Part shown: in pieces, positions 9,565 through 17,648 of the stretch
Numbering within the stretch: the stretch's first letter is position 1
Layout of the letters: every line of letters begins with the position of its first letter
Source of the DNA: Pseudoalteromonas neustonica
GTDB taxonomy: Bacteria; Pseudomonadota; Gammaproteobacteria; Enterobacterales; Alteromonadaceae
NCBI RefSeq assembly: GCF_001653135.1
Contig: NZ_BDDS01000006.1
Location: 1 to 64,000, forward strand
Direction of reading: 5' to 3'
DNA: 64,000 bases
Made by a program: the position numbers and the translations under genes
Notes under the pieces: model-generated
Seen by the model: only the letters and a program-made list of their open reading frames with translations
Told to the model about the DNA's origin: nothing
The model's database searches: none

Positions 9565-10801
9565 TAATTTCACTACCTTTTGATCTAATCAAAGTTACAC
9601 TCTTTATATTATTTTTATTAACTACATGTGCAGGCAAAATATTTTCAACCATCGTTAATTTTGTTAACGGGTATTCAACTCCGCATGCTTTTAGCTGTGC
9701 CACAACGCCTGAAACAATAGCGGCTGATGATGAGGTGCCACCAAAATTTACATACCCATTAAGTGACGTTGATTCAATTGAAGAAGGGGCGTAATAATCA
9801 ACACATTGCCCATAATTAGAAAACTCAGCAACATTCCCATTTTTATTTATTGCCCCTATAACAACCACTGAACTTAATGCCGATAGATGATTGACTTCAC
9901 AAGCTTTCTTACCCGAATTTCCTGCTGAAACAACGATAATAGGTGCATTTGATGCAGATGCAACATTCTCAATTACCAGTGACGTAATACCCGATAATAA
10001 CGGTAAAACCCAACTACAGTTGATAACATCCGCTTTCATCAACTTAGCGACCTGAAATGCCAATATTATAGAAGATGACCATGTTGAAACTTGCCTGATA
10101 GCTATTATTTCACTAGTCGGTGCGAAACCCTCAACCCCTATATTATCTTGCTTTGCAGCAATAACTCCAACAACACGTGTACCATGGTAATCAGTTGGGT
10201 TTTTAGCACTGGTTGCCAGTGTTTTTTCATCAGGATCATATTCAAACAATACTGTTAAATCATCAAACTCTGGGTGAGTAAAATCAAAGCCGTCATCAAT
10301 AATTGCAACCCGCACAGTATTCTCTGGTTTATCGCATAAAGGAGCATTTTGTGACACAAGCACGCTGCTAGTCTGCCTGCTTGTTCCTGACGTAACTAAC
10401 TTTGTGACAGGTGCAATATCTGGTTCGATCTCTAGCACATCTTGATGTTTGCTTAACGCTAAATAAACATCAAAAAAATATTCGGGTCTAGGTGTTACCC
10501 AGTAAACCAATTCACTTCCTATATTAGCGATTACTTGAACTTGTTTTATTTCATCATGTAGCTGTGAGATCTCATCGACTGATAGCAAAGAGAGTATTAT
10601 TATTTTTTTGTTAAAAGCGTACATCTTCCCTGCATCATCAATCAAAAAATTACTGTCATGCTTGGCAAATACAACACTACCTTTAGAGCTTTTAAATTGC
10701 AGCTTGTCTAAACTCGCCTGAGCAGATACATCTCTTGCAAATAAGCACACAACTATAATTAAACAGCTGAAAACAATATGCCAATTAAGGTATTTCAACA
10801 T
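9554..10801 (-). CDS. Secreted subtilisin-like serine protease (peptidase S8)
   Basis: 415 residues. A signal peptide (1-27, ending VSA) predicts export. A prodomain-like region of about 130 residues precedes the catalytic domain. The S8 triad is visible: Asp169 in VAIIDD, His206 in DYHGTRV and Ser357 in GGTSSSA, with the oxyanion Asn295 in AGNSG. No C-terminal extension is present. It is the first gene of the unit protease-TIGR03032-giant repeat protein, and its end overlaps the next start. It could process the giant protein or its partners; that link rests only on gene order. A 121-bp gap separates it from the collar genes upstream, so it may have its own promoter or be read through. Confidence 0.88.
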   Translation of the reverse strand: MLKYLNWHIVFSCLIIVVCLFARDVSAQASLDKLQFKSSKGSVVFAKHDSNFLIDDAGKMYAFNKKIIILSLLSVDEISQLHDEIKQVQVIANIGSELVYWVTPRPEYFFDVYLALSKHQDVLEIEPDIAPVTKLVTSGTSRQTSSVLVSQNAPLCDKPENTVRVAIIDDGFDFTHPEFDDLTVLFEYDPDEKTLATSAKNPTDYHGTRVVGVIAAKQDNIGVEGFAPTSEIIAIRQVSTWSSSIILAFQVAKLMKADVINCSWVLPLLSGITSLVIENVASASNAPIIVVSAGNSGKKACEVNHLSALSSVVVIGAINKNGNVAEFSNYGQCVDYYAPSSIESTSLNGYVNFGGTSSSAAIVSGVVAQLKACGVEYPLTKLTMVENILPAHVVNKNNIKSVTLIRSKGSEINEH

Positions 10802-10884
10802 AAGTAAATAACAACCAACAGAGCTCTTTCAAACAACATATAACTTACTTCCTGCACAAACATAATGGTTTTTCATCATATGTA

Positions 10885-10915
10885 GAATACAGATTTCAAA
10901 CTAAAATCTGTATTC
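10885..10915. terminator. Perfect 12-bp inverted repeat between collar genes and protease gene
   Basis: GAATACAGATTT is followed after a 7-nt spacer by AAATCTGTATTC. It lies just after the stop of the third collar gene. There is no T-run, so it is either a weak terminator, an mRNA stabilising hairpin or a protein-binding site. Confidence 0.4.
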
Positions 10916-10922
10916 TCACACA

Positions 10923-11459
10923 TCAATTTCTTGGTGGATAAATTCCATCTAGTGCAATGCAAAAGTTTAACGCTAAGCTAGGTTGCATATTTTCATGCCG
11001 CTGACTCTTACCTGACGATGCTAAACTGCTGCTACTCATAGCACTTGTATTACTATCCAGTGGCGCAGTATATCGCAGTGCACCACCTGAGGAGGCAACG
11101 TCTATTGCAAGTTGATTATCACTTGGTTGGTCAGTATTACCAGCTTGAAATACACCTGAAATAACATGGTCATGCTTAGGTAGCTGTATGGGGGCCAACG
11201 CTACTTGGCTAACACCACCAAAGGTAGAAAATGGCCGAGTCGTTAGTCCTATCCCTGATCCCGCATGCATTGGTGCTCTGCCTTGTAAATCAGGGACTCC
11301 AAATGTTGTTCGTCCATCACCACCGAAATTAGTTCCCAGCAAACTAAATAGCGCTGTAGATTGTGAAATACTGAGTATTTGCCCTGCGCATTTAGCCCAA
11401 GCTCTAGGACTATACGTAAGACCAAATATTCTAATTTCAGCCATAAATGGTTCAGCCAT
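10923..11459 (-). CDS. Tail-collar domain protein (MdpB-like), copy 3
   Basis: 178 residues. The N-terminal half carries the phage tail collar pattern: RIFGLTYSPRAWAKCAGQ, then LFSLLGTNFGGDGRTTF and VPDLQGRAPMH. The C-terminus ends in a short block with ALNFCIALDGIYPPRN that is shared with both upstream paralogs. Members are known as microcystin-dependent protein (MdpB) or tail-fibre-like proteins and often occur in threes outside prophages. No other phage gene is nearby. AGGAG lies about 7 nt before the ATG and 12 bp separate it from the preceding paralog. Function is not established; a structural, trimer-forming or adhesin role is inference from the collar fold. Confidence 0.82.
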   Translation of the reverse strand: MAEPFMAEIRIFGLTYSPRAWAKCAGQILSISQSTALFSLLGTNFGGDGRTTFGVPDLQGRAPMHAGSGIGLTTRPFSTFGGVSQVALAPIQLPKHDHVISGVFQAGNTDQPSDNQLAIDVASSGGALRYTAPLDSNTSAMSSSSLASSGKSQRHENMQPSLALNFCIALDGIYPPRN

Positions 11460-11471
11460 AATATTTCTCCT

Positions 11472-12002
11472 TTAATTTCTTGATGGGAAGAGGCCGTTGA
11501 GGCAAATAATAAAATGTATAGCCAAATAAGGCATCATATTAGTATGCGGCTCATTAGCACCCACAGTTTCAACTGCAGCGTCATTTAGTTGCTGACTTTC
11601 TCCCGTGACAGCGCCTGATATATAAGTTGACTCAGTTGCAGGGCTTCTCGCCAAAACATTACCAATGGCTGTAGATGTAGTTGCACGATTATTATTTGCC
11701 TGCAAGCTATGGGTGTGTGCTGGCATCTGCTGTGGTAGAAGCGTCACTTTTTCTACGCCAGCCTGACGCGCTATAGGGTAAGGTTGTAATCCTGGGCCTT
11801 GCCCAAAATGTACGGGTACACGCCCTCTTAAATCAGGCAGCATAAATGACGAGCGCCCATCACCGCCATATTGTGCGCCAATCAATGCAAATAACACTTG
11901 GTTTTGACTTATTGAAAAAGTAGACCCGCTACAAAATGCCCACTGCCTAGGTGAGAATGTAGTAGCAATCATTTTTATTTCACCGACAAATGACTCAGAC
12001 AT
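11472..12002 (-). CDS. Tail-collar domain protein (MdpB-like), copy 2
   Basis: 176 residues. It has the collar signature FSPRQWAFCSGSTFSIS, ALIGAQYGGDGRSSF and LPDLRGRVPVH, then a variable middle and the common ending HFIICLNGLFPSRN. A GPGLQPYPIARQ-type loop follows the collar core and a PAHTHS motif appears in the middle, also seen in copy 1. AAAGGA precedes the ATG. It lies 14 bp after copy 1 and 12 bp before copy 3, so the three form one transcript. The three copies have diverged strongly except at the collar core and C-terminus, suggesting distinct subunits rather than recent duplication. Confidence 0.82.
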   Translation of the reverse strand: MSESFVGEIKMIATTFSPRQWAFCSGSTFSISQNQVLFALIGAQYGGDGRSSFMLPDLRGRVPVHFGQGPGLQPYPIARQAGVEKVTLLPQQMPAHTHSLQANNNRATTSTAIGNVLARSPATESTYISGAVTGESQQLNDAAVETVGANEPHTNMMPYLAIHFIICLNGLFPSRN

Positions 12003-12016
12003 GCTAGTTTCCTTTT

Positions 12017-12562
12017 TTAATTTCTAGCTGGAAAGGTACCTTCCAGTGCAATACAAAAATTAAGTACGAGTAAAGGTTGAAGATTAGTATGTGGCGACCC
12101 ACTCCCGCTACTACTAACAACATCCTGAGCAAGTTCTGTCAAATCTAACGATGAACCGTATACGAAAGGTTCAGCTGAGGTACCCTTATTATCCTTTGAT
12201 TCAGAAAATATACGATCTGTAAACGCGGGGCTATTAGCGGCTATGCTAGCCGTAGCTTTTACTGCATGCGTATGCGCTGGCATTTCATCTAACGTTAACC
12301 TAACCGTTTCCTCCCCTGAACTATCTCCAGCATAAAAGGGACGGTTTTCAGTGCTCAAAAACCCACTACCGATAGGCGTGCGCCCCCGTAAGTCCGGTAA
12401 CTTAAAATCACTTGTTCCGTTACCACCAAACTGAGTCCCTAATAGAGCATATAGTGCCTCATTCTGTGTAATTGCGATAACTCCACCATTACAGAATGCC
12501 CAATCTTTTGGGGCAAAATCAAACGCAAATGGTCGTATTTCAGATATAAACGGATCAGCCAT
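12017..12562 (-). CDS. Tail-collar domain protein (MdpB-like), copy 1
   Basis: 181 residues from the ATG at 12562, which has GGGAG 6 nt upstream; the frame is open further upstream but no better start is seen. The signature reads FAPKDWAFCNGGVIAIT, LLGTQFGGNGTSDF and LPDLRGRTPIG, with MPAHTHA in the middle and FCIALEGTFPARN at the end. It is the first of three tandem collar genes. The gene before it encodes a DUF6916-like protein, an arrangement I associate with this family elsewhere. Same functional uncertainty as its paralogs. Confidence 0.83.
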   Translation of the reverse strand: MADPFISEIRPFAFDFAPKDWAFCNGGVIAITQNEALYALLGTQFGGNGTSDFKLPDLRGRTPIGSGFLSTENRPFYAGDSSGEETVRLTLDEMPAHTHAVKATASIAANSPAFTDRIFSESKDNKGTSAEPFVYGSSLDLTELAQDVVSSSGSGSPHTNLQPLLVLNFCIALEGTFPARN

Positions 12563-12620
12563 ATAAATCTCCCTACTCACTTTTATTAAACGAATAATTT
12601 AGTCTATTAAACACGAAGTA

Positions 12621-12902
12621 CTATTTTTGTGTCGTGATGTATATCTCATACTCAGTTTCGCTATTTGGTGATAGAAACAGCTCTGCATCATTAAATGCAT
12701 CGTGTGTGAGTCGATATGTGCCTTGTTCTAAAGGTTCATTTGCAGAGCCTTTAAGCAAAACACGAAATGCATCCCATTGTTCCCCATTCAGTTTTGTTCT
12801 ATCAACTGATGATACCTTTAACTCTACTTCACCATCTTGACCAGCAACTTTAACAATGGATCCTTGTGCTCTTTCAACATTTTCAAACGTAAATTTTTCC
12901 AT
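12621..12902 (-). CDS. Small DUF6916-like protein
   Basis: 93 residues from the ATG at 12902, which has AGGAG 7 nt upstream; a TTG two codons earlier is less likely. It is soluble and acidic, with a beta-rich pattern and an ending EYEIYITTQK. The pattern FTFENVERAQGS ... YRLTHDAFNDAELFLSP resembles DUF6916, a small family found next to tail-collar proteins. Its function is unknown to me. It sits between the GNAT gene and the first collar gene, all in the same direction with short gaps. Confidence 0.68.
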   Translation of the reverse strand: MEKFTFENVERAQGSIVKVAGQDGEVELKVSSVDRTKLNGEQWDAFRVLLKGSANEPLEQGTYRLTHDAFNDAELFLSPNSETEYEIYITTQK

Positions 12903-12931
12903 ATTCAACTCCTGTGTTTAACTTCGCTTAG

Positions 12932-13441
12932 TCACACACCACTCATTAATTTCACTGGGTGTGGGTACCACGCCATAAATTCATATGGCGGGCTAATTGA
13001 TTCAACTTGAAACCCTAAACGCGCATATAACTGCTTAGCAGCAAAATTATGTTGCTCAACGGTCAGTGTTAAAGGTGCACCAGATTGTAATGCGGCACTT
13101 TGAAACGATTGAATTATAGCTGAGCCAAAACCATGCCCTCTCGCACTTGGTAAAAAGCCAATATCGACGATACGAATTTCATTTGGGCCAAAATCAATGG
13201 TTGCCTTACCGATTGCTTCATGATGTTTTTCAATAATGAAGTACATTGCGTTAGGAAATTTTTCACCATACCCTTGTGTTTGTGCTTTAAATTGCATTTC
13301 TACAATTGACTCAACAAAATCTTTTTCGCCATCAATTAACTGTAAATCTTGGCGCATTGAACTATGCAGCTTTTCTAAAAAAGGCTTATCGTTTGCATTT
13401 GACGGTCTTATATTTAAGCCCTTAGGAATATTAAGTTTCAT
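12932..13441 (-). CDS. GNAT family N-acetyltransferase
   Basis: 169 residues. The acetyl-CoA loop is visible as PSARGHGFGSAIIQSF (R/Q-x-x-G-x-G/A motif, about residue 110), preceded by the beta strand IVDIGFLP and followed by the typical NFAAKQLYARLGF block. Such enzymes transfer an acetyl group to amines of small molecules or proteins. Its substrate cannot be told from sequence. It lies 7 bp after the hydroxylase gene and 29 bp before the DUF6916-like gene, so it belongs to the collar operon. A role in modifying a product of this locus is inference. Confidence 0.85.
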   Translation of the reverse strand: MKLNIPKGLNIRPSNANDKPFLEKLHSSMRQDLQLIDGEKDFVESIVEMQFKAQTQGYGEKFPNAMYFIIEKHHEAIGKATIDFGPNEIRIVDIGFLPSARGHGFGSAIIQSFQSAALQSGAPLTLTVEQHNFAAKQLYARLGFQVESISPPYEFMAWYPHPVKLMSGV

Positions 13442-13448
13442 TACCTCT

Positions 13449-14123
13449 TTAGCTCCTTAGCTTACTTTTTTTACTGCAATATGTTTTTTCTTTAGAGTTC
13501 ATAATTAAATCCAACAACCACTCATTAACATTACAGTCTATGACAAAGTTGATTCTTGGTGTATCACCGGTATTTATTACAGAATGTTCCGCATCCGCAT
13601 TTATATACCAACAGCTGCTCTGACTTATTGGAACTTTTAAATCATCCACTAAAAATTCAACATGTTCTGATGTCTCTAAAGAAATATGAATACGTGCCTG
13701 GGCTGATAGCTCAATACTCAATCCAAGGTCTCGGTGGGGTTTAATCAAAGAGTTGGGGGAAAGGCGCATAAGCCGTGCAGATAAAATATTACATTTAAAT
13801 TGTGACAATAACTCACTAATAGAAGGTAAATATTGAAGGTGGTCGCCATCAATAAAACTTGAGCTAGATTCAATTGCGAAAGATTGCAGAATCACATGCT
13901 TATCAGCATGCTCAACAGGCACTCTTAAAGGCAATACATCCCAACCGCCCTGATAACACTGAGTATTAACATGTCTAACCCATTCCAATTTTTTTGCTAC
14001 AAGCAAATCTGCAGACATCTTTTTTACATTATAAAAAATTTCAAGCTTGGCAAACGAAATGACTGGAGAGACTATATTTTCACCAGCATTAACAACTTCA
14101 GGAATAAGTATGTCATCATTCAT
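13449..14123 (-). CDS. Aspartyl/asparaginyl beta-hydroxylase-like 2-oxoglutarate oxygenase
   Basis: 224 residues. The double-stranded beta-helix motifs of the Asp_Arg_Hydrox family are present: ARLMRLSPNSLIKPHRD with the His-Arg-Asp centre (HRDLG), an RIHISLET strand, and the distal AEHSVINTGDTPRINFVID with the second iron-binding His and the 2-oxoglutarate-binding Arg. Known members hydroxylate Asp/Asn in EGF-like domains or act on small molecules. The ATG at 14123 overlaps the end of the upstream small ORF by 8 bp. With the PhyH gene upstream it is the second Fe(II)/2-oxoglutarate enzyme of the locus. A target among local proteins is plausible but unproven. Confidence 0.82.
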   Translation of the reverse strand: MNDDILIPEVVNAGENIVSPVISFAKLEIFYNVKKMSADLLVAKKLEWVRHVNTQCYQGGWDVLPLRVPVEHADKHVILQSFAIESSSSFIDGDHLQYLPSISELLSQFKCNILSARLMRLSPNSLIKPHRDLGLSIELSAQARIHISLETSEHVEFLVDDLKVPISQSSCWYINADAEHSVINTGDTPRINFVIDCNVNEWLLDLIMNSKEKTYCSKKSKLRS

Positions 14124-14364
14124 TATTTATTCTCAAACGAAGAGAATGAATGAGTAAGTATTTAATCTTAAAACAAAACGTATACAGGGTGGGGACAAGA
14201 TCGATTTCTGTATGTATATTGTTGCGGTATGTTGAGCTACTTTCACTCACTATAACGGCTTTAGCACATGACTCTAATTGCATTTTAAGTAAAGACTTTA
14301 AATAACAAATTATTGGTTTTGCGCGCCGTAAACGCTTTATAAGCTGCGGACTATGTTTTTCCAT
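14116..14364 (-). CDS. Small basic hypothetical protein
   Basis: 82 residues from the ATG at 14364, which has AAAGGAA 8 nt upstream; the open frame extends to 14493 but that part looks non-coding. The sequence is Lys/Arg- and Cys-containing (RLRRAKPIICYLKSLLK near the start). I do not recognise the family. The 8-bp overlap with the hydroxylase start suggests translational coupling and is the main reason to believe the gene. It could be a small partner or a substrate peptide of the oxygenases; nothing in the sequence proves this. Confidence 0.5.
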   Translation of the reverse strand: MEKHSPQLIKRLRRAKPIICYLKSLLKMQLESCAKAVIVSESSSTYRNNIHTEIDLVPTLYTFCFKIKYLLIHSLRLRINNE

Positions 14365-14617
14365 ACTTAAACATTCCTTTGAGCTTTTATTACAGTATAA
14401 AATTCTATCGCAAATTAATACTACATTCAGATAACATAATAGCCCACAAGACGTAGAACACAATTTTTTAGTTCTATTATTTTTAATAATCACTTACTTG
14501 AAAAGTCTACCAACTTATTTTTAACAATAAGTTATACATAAGTTTGGCATAAGTTAAAAATAAAAAATATTACACCCTATTACACGGCATTCTTTTTTAT
14601 TCATAGCGAGTCTTTAG

Positions 14618-15679
14618 CTACTTACTTAATGGAGTCATGTTTATGTATTGTACAATACGAGGTGTATCCCCCTTATTTGGACAACTACCGTGCGGTAATG
14701 TATGCCGCCAAACAATTAAGCTACCTGCCTTTGCAGCCAATGGAGTACTGTGAAATTTATCGAAATTAAAAGAATGTGGATTAGTATTTTTAGGTAGGTT
14801 AGCCAGCCAGTTCTCTATTTCTTTATGAAAGCCAGATACACAACTGAATGCACCTTGCTCAGCGGTAACGTCAGTAAGGTACAACAACCCTTGCGTTGCA
14901 AAGGTGAGTGGTTTATTAAAGTTTATATCCCAGTGAATATGTGGCCCAGGAAACTGCCAACTTTCTGTCTGTGGTGGATTAAAACTAAGTCTGTCAGTGC
15001 TTACTATTAAGTTTTTTCTCCCCCAGAGTTGCTCAAAAACATCTCGAACTTGAGGAAGAGAGCGTATAACTTGCATGGTTATATCATTAAATATTTGTAC
15101 CATAACCCCCTGTTTAAGCGCATGACAGCTATACCATGAAGCGGGGTTGTTTTTATCCATTTTCAAACGTTCATAAAGCATATTACAAACGTCTTCACAT
15201 AATTTTTTTGGCACCAACGCTGGAATAATAACATAACCATTATCATCCCAGCTTTGCCACTGCAGTGGCGTTAAAATAGAGTAACGAGGCGTCTCTACTG
15301 ATGCTGTTTCATTTTTTATGTCTGTTTCCTCAAAAAATGAAACAATGCTTTTATTAAGCTGATTTCTTTTTGCGTTTGAAATAGCTCTGCCATGCACTTT
15401 TTTTACCCAATTTTCAAATTCGAAAAAACTATCACTCGCAAAAATAGACTCTATAGTCGGTGTGAGCCCTAAGCCTAGAGTGTCCATTATCATGACATCA
15501 AGCGACCATTCGTCTTCTATTATTTTTTTATCCGCACAGCCTTGTTTTTGTAACTGTACTTTGTGCCACATTCGCTTTAATTGAAATAGACCTAAGCCTC
15601 CAGTTTCTTTATAACAAGGAAGTGTGCTCTGCGCCATTGTGTCCGAAGGTGGCACTTTTGCTATCAACTCATTTTGCAT
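14618..15679 (-). CDS. Phytanoyl-CoA dioxygenase (PhyH) family oxygenase with extra N-terminal domain
   Basis: 353 residues from the ATG at 15679, chosen because AAAAGGAG lies 6 nt upstream. The C-terminal two thirds is a PhyH-type Fe(II)/2-oxoglutarate oxygenase: iron ligands His249 and Asp251 (HIHWD), distal His330 (TLPHGS) and 2-oxoglutarate-binding Arg341 (TPRIVQY). Residues about 27-97 form an accessory domain with LGL, KRMW, DEW and FENW landmarks that recurs at the C-terminus of the divergently transcribed methyltransferase. Substrate unknown. A 253-bp AT-rich gap separates it from the small ORF downstream, so it may be its own unit or the head of the long minus-strand operon. Confidence 0.85.
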   Translation of the reverse strand: MQNELIAKVPPSDTMAQSTLPCYKETGGLGLFQLKRMWHKVQLQKQGCADKKIIEDEWSLDVMIMDTLGLGLTPTIESIFASDSFFEFENWVKKVHGRAISNAKRNQLNKSIVSFFEETDIKNETASVETPRYSILTPLQWQSWDDNGYVIIPALVPKKLCEDVCNMLYERLKMDKNNPASWYSCHALKQGVMVQIFNDITMQVIRSLPQVRDVFEQLWGRKNLIVSTDRLSFNPPQTESWQFPGPHIHWDINFNKPLTFATQGLLYLTDVTAEQGAFSCVSGFHKEIENWLANLPKNTNPHSFNFDKFHSTPLAAKAGSLIVWRHTLPHGSCPNKGDTPRIVQYINMTPLSK

Positions 15680-15783
15680 AATAACTCCTTTTCCTTGCCT
15701 GATTTCAGACAACTAAAACACCTTAAATTGATTTATTAACGCTGACTAAACTTAATTAGAATAGAGTGCTATATTATTGCAAG

Positions 15784-15795
15784 CAACAATTGTTG
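15784..15795. promoter_or_regulatory. Perfect palindrome in the divergent promoter region
   Basis: CAACAATTGTTG is a perfect 12-bp palindrome, 21 bp before the methyltransferase ATG and about 105 bp from the PhyH ATG on the other strand. The 137-bp divergent intergenic region must hold both promoters, so this is a candidate operator. No regulator gene is adjacent. Confidence 0.35.
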
Positions 15796-15816
15796 TAGAT
15801 AAATACAGGGAGCGAT

Positions 15817-17088
15817 ATGGATACTGAGTTACTGAACAGATACCGTAATGCGGTTACACATTTGCTAAATGAGCCAGGTGATGCTGGGTTGATGAAGCCT
15901 TTTATCAACGATTTAAAAAATTACTTAGGGAATATTACGTCTATATCAACTGATTTAGATATGAATGACTGGAATGATGAAAATACATCCCAAGGCGTTG
16001 CAATTTCTCCCGTACAAGCCGCTAAATGCACTGAAGAGACTCTTCGTACGCAAATCTTTATGCAAGGTGTTAAATTCGCTATTGAAGTACGTTTAAAAGC
16101 AACGACTGATGATATTCATATTCTTTATGCCGGTACAGGCCCTTATGGTACGTTACTTATTCCTTATTTAAGTGTTGCCACAAACCCGCGCATAAAAGTC
16201 ACTCTCATTGACATTCATCCAGAAAACATCAGTGCAATTAAAAAGCTAGTAAAGCACTTTTCAATCACCCAAAACATTGTTGCAATCACGTGTGATGACG
16301 CAACGCGTTGGCAAGCACCAGACTCCCAGCAATTTGACATTATTATTTCTGAAACCATGACGGCTCTTTTAAAGCGAGAACCCCAAGTTTTTATTTTTGC
16401 TCATTTATGTCAATACCTGAGTGAATCTGGCACCTTGATCCCACAAAAAATTTCTTTAAAGGCATGGCTAACACCTTTTAACTCTTTAATGCAGACAGAA
16501 GATAAACCGAGCACTGACATACTCCTAAAAGAGTTTTATTGCTTAAATATCGACGAAGCTAAGCGTTTAAATACGGGAGATACATCCGCCTTTAAAGGCA
16601 GTATGCTGATCCCAAATGGCGTTGAAACTAATTACAGACTAAAACTAACAACCGATATTCAAGTATACAAACACCTTAAATTGACCGAAAACCAATGTAG
16701 TTTGAATATACCACTGACTTTTTTACCTCATGATGCGCAGCTTCGTGGCGGTGAAGCTATTCATTATGAATATATAATGCCCAAATGCGCAGACTTTATA
16801 TTTAAATTCCCCATAAAAAATACAATTAAAACAGAGACTAAATTAGCTAAATTTACAGATCTTAATAATTTAGGTTTACCAGGCGTAAAGCGTATGTTTG
16901 AGCGTGCACAGGCAGCTAAATGCGGTCACTCCTTCAGCATAGCCGACGATGAATGGGCATTATGGACCAAGCTATTAGATTCATTAGCACTACCATACCA
17001 TGAAACGACAGCTGCACTTTATCAAAGCCAACGTATTGAAGAATTCGAACATTGGTTAAACATTAATAGTAATCTAACACCATCATGA
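15817..17088 (+). CDS. PRMT-like SAM-dependent methyltransferase with C-terminal accessory domain
   Basis: 423 residues, GGGAG 6 nt before the ATG. A class I SAM-binding core is visible: motif I as ILYAGTGPYGTL (about 103-114), the acidic strand TLIDIHPEN and a CDDA segment. SETMTALLKREP (about 179-190) followed by GTLIPQKI resembles the double-E region and following strand of protein arginine methyltransferases. Residues about 349-415 repeat the accessory domain of the PhyH protein (LGL, KRM, DDEW, FEHW). The stop overlaps the next gene by ATGA, so it heads a three-gene operon. A protein substrate is suggested by PRMT similarity, but a small-molecule substrate cannot be excluded. Confidence 0.76.
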   Translation: MDTELLNRYRNAVTHLLNEPGDAGLMKPFINDLKNYLGNITSISTDLDMNDWNDENTSQGVAISPVQAAKCTEETLRTQIFMQGVKFAIEVRLKATTDDIHILYAGTGPYGTLLIPYLSVATNPRIKVTLIDIHPENISAIKKLVKHFSITQNIVAITCDDATRWQAPDSQQFDIIISETMTALLKREPQVFIFAHLCQYLSESGTLIPQKISLKAWLTPFNSLMQTEDKPSTDILLKEFYCLNIDEAKRLNTGDTSAFKGSMLIPNGVETNYRLKLTTDIQVYKHLKLTENQCSLNIPLTFLPHDAQLRGGEAIHYEYIMPKCADFIFKFPIKNTIKTETKLAKFTDLNNLGLPGVKRMFERAQAAKCGHSFSIADDEWALWTKLLDSLALPYHETTAALYQSQRIEEFEHWLNINSNLTPS

Positions 17089-17633
17089 TGATTAACTCTA
17101 AACACAACACAGATAAACAGTTAACAGACGTTAATAAAATTTTAGCCTTTCTTACTAATATTGGCATAAAGCACCGATATGAAACACTAGATGAAAAAAC
17201 TTTTTTGCCTGGCCTTAAAGTAAATAATGGTACTTTATTACTTGATTTTGAAAAGGGATTTTATCCTGGTGACATTCTCCATGAAGCAGGTCATATTGCG
17301 GTTACCTCTGAAACAACAAGAACCTGTTTAACTGGGGATATGAAACACCATGATCATCAAGCGGCCGAGGAAATGACTGCAATTGCATGGTCATGGGCTG
17401 CAGCCTGCTATTTGGATATTGCACCCGATGTTTTATTTCATGAAGAGGGTTATAAGGGTGCATCGGCGAGTCTTATAGAAGCCTTTAGCACTAACACAGG
17501 GTTTGGTTATCCCCTTTTATATTCATGGTTTATGTGTGAACAGCCGAATCACCCTAACGGTTATCCAAACATGTTAAAGTGGCTAAGAGATGACGCCTAT
17601 ACCCAAGCTCAACTAAAAAAATTACGATTATAA
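17085..17633 (+). CDS. HEAGH-motif putative metalloprotein
   Basis: 182 residues. LHEAGHIAV (about residue 67) is a zincin-type HExxH motif; an acidic AAEEMTAIAWSW helix about 30 residues later could supply a third ligand. No signal peptide, so it is cytoplasmic. It could be a small metallopeptidase or a non-hydrolytic metal enzyme; HExxH-containing peptide hydroxylases also exist, and its neighbours are oxygenases. The start overlaps the methyltransferase stop as ATGATG, so the second ATG at 17088 is also possible. 15 bp separate it from the next gene. Confidence 0.62.
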   Translation: MMINSKHNTDKQLTDVNKILAFLTNIGIKHRYETLDEKTFLPGLKVNNGTLLLDFEKGFYPGDILHEAGHIAVTSETTRTCLTGDMKHHDHQAAEEMTAIAWSWAAACYLDIAPDVLFHEEGYKGASASLIEAFSTNTGFGYPLLYSWFMCEQPNHPNGYPNMLKWLRDDAYTQAQLKKLRL

Positions 17634-17648
17634 CTATAAGGAATATAC

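Noticed and set aside
10923..12562. Prophage remnant as explanation for the collar genes
   Set aside because: No integrase, capsid, portal, terminase or lysis gene is nearby; the flanking genes fit a cellular locus.
14365..14493. N-terminal extension of the small basic ORF
   Set aside because: No ribosome site at the upstream start; the ATG at 14364 has a clear one and the extension lacks coding character.
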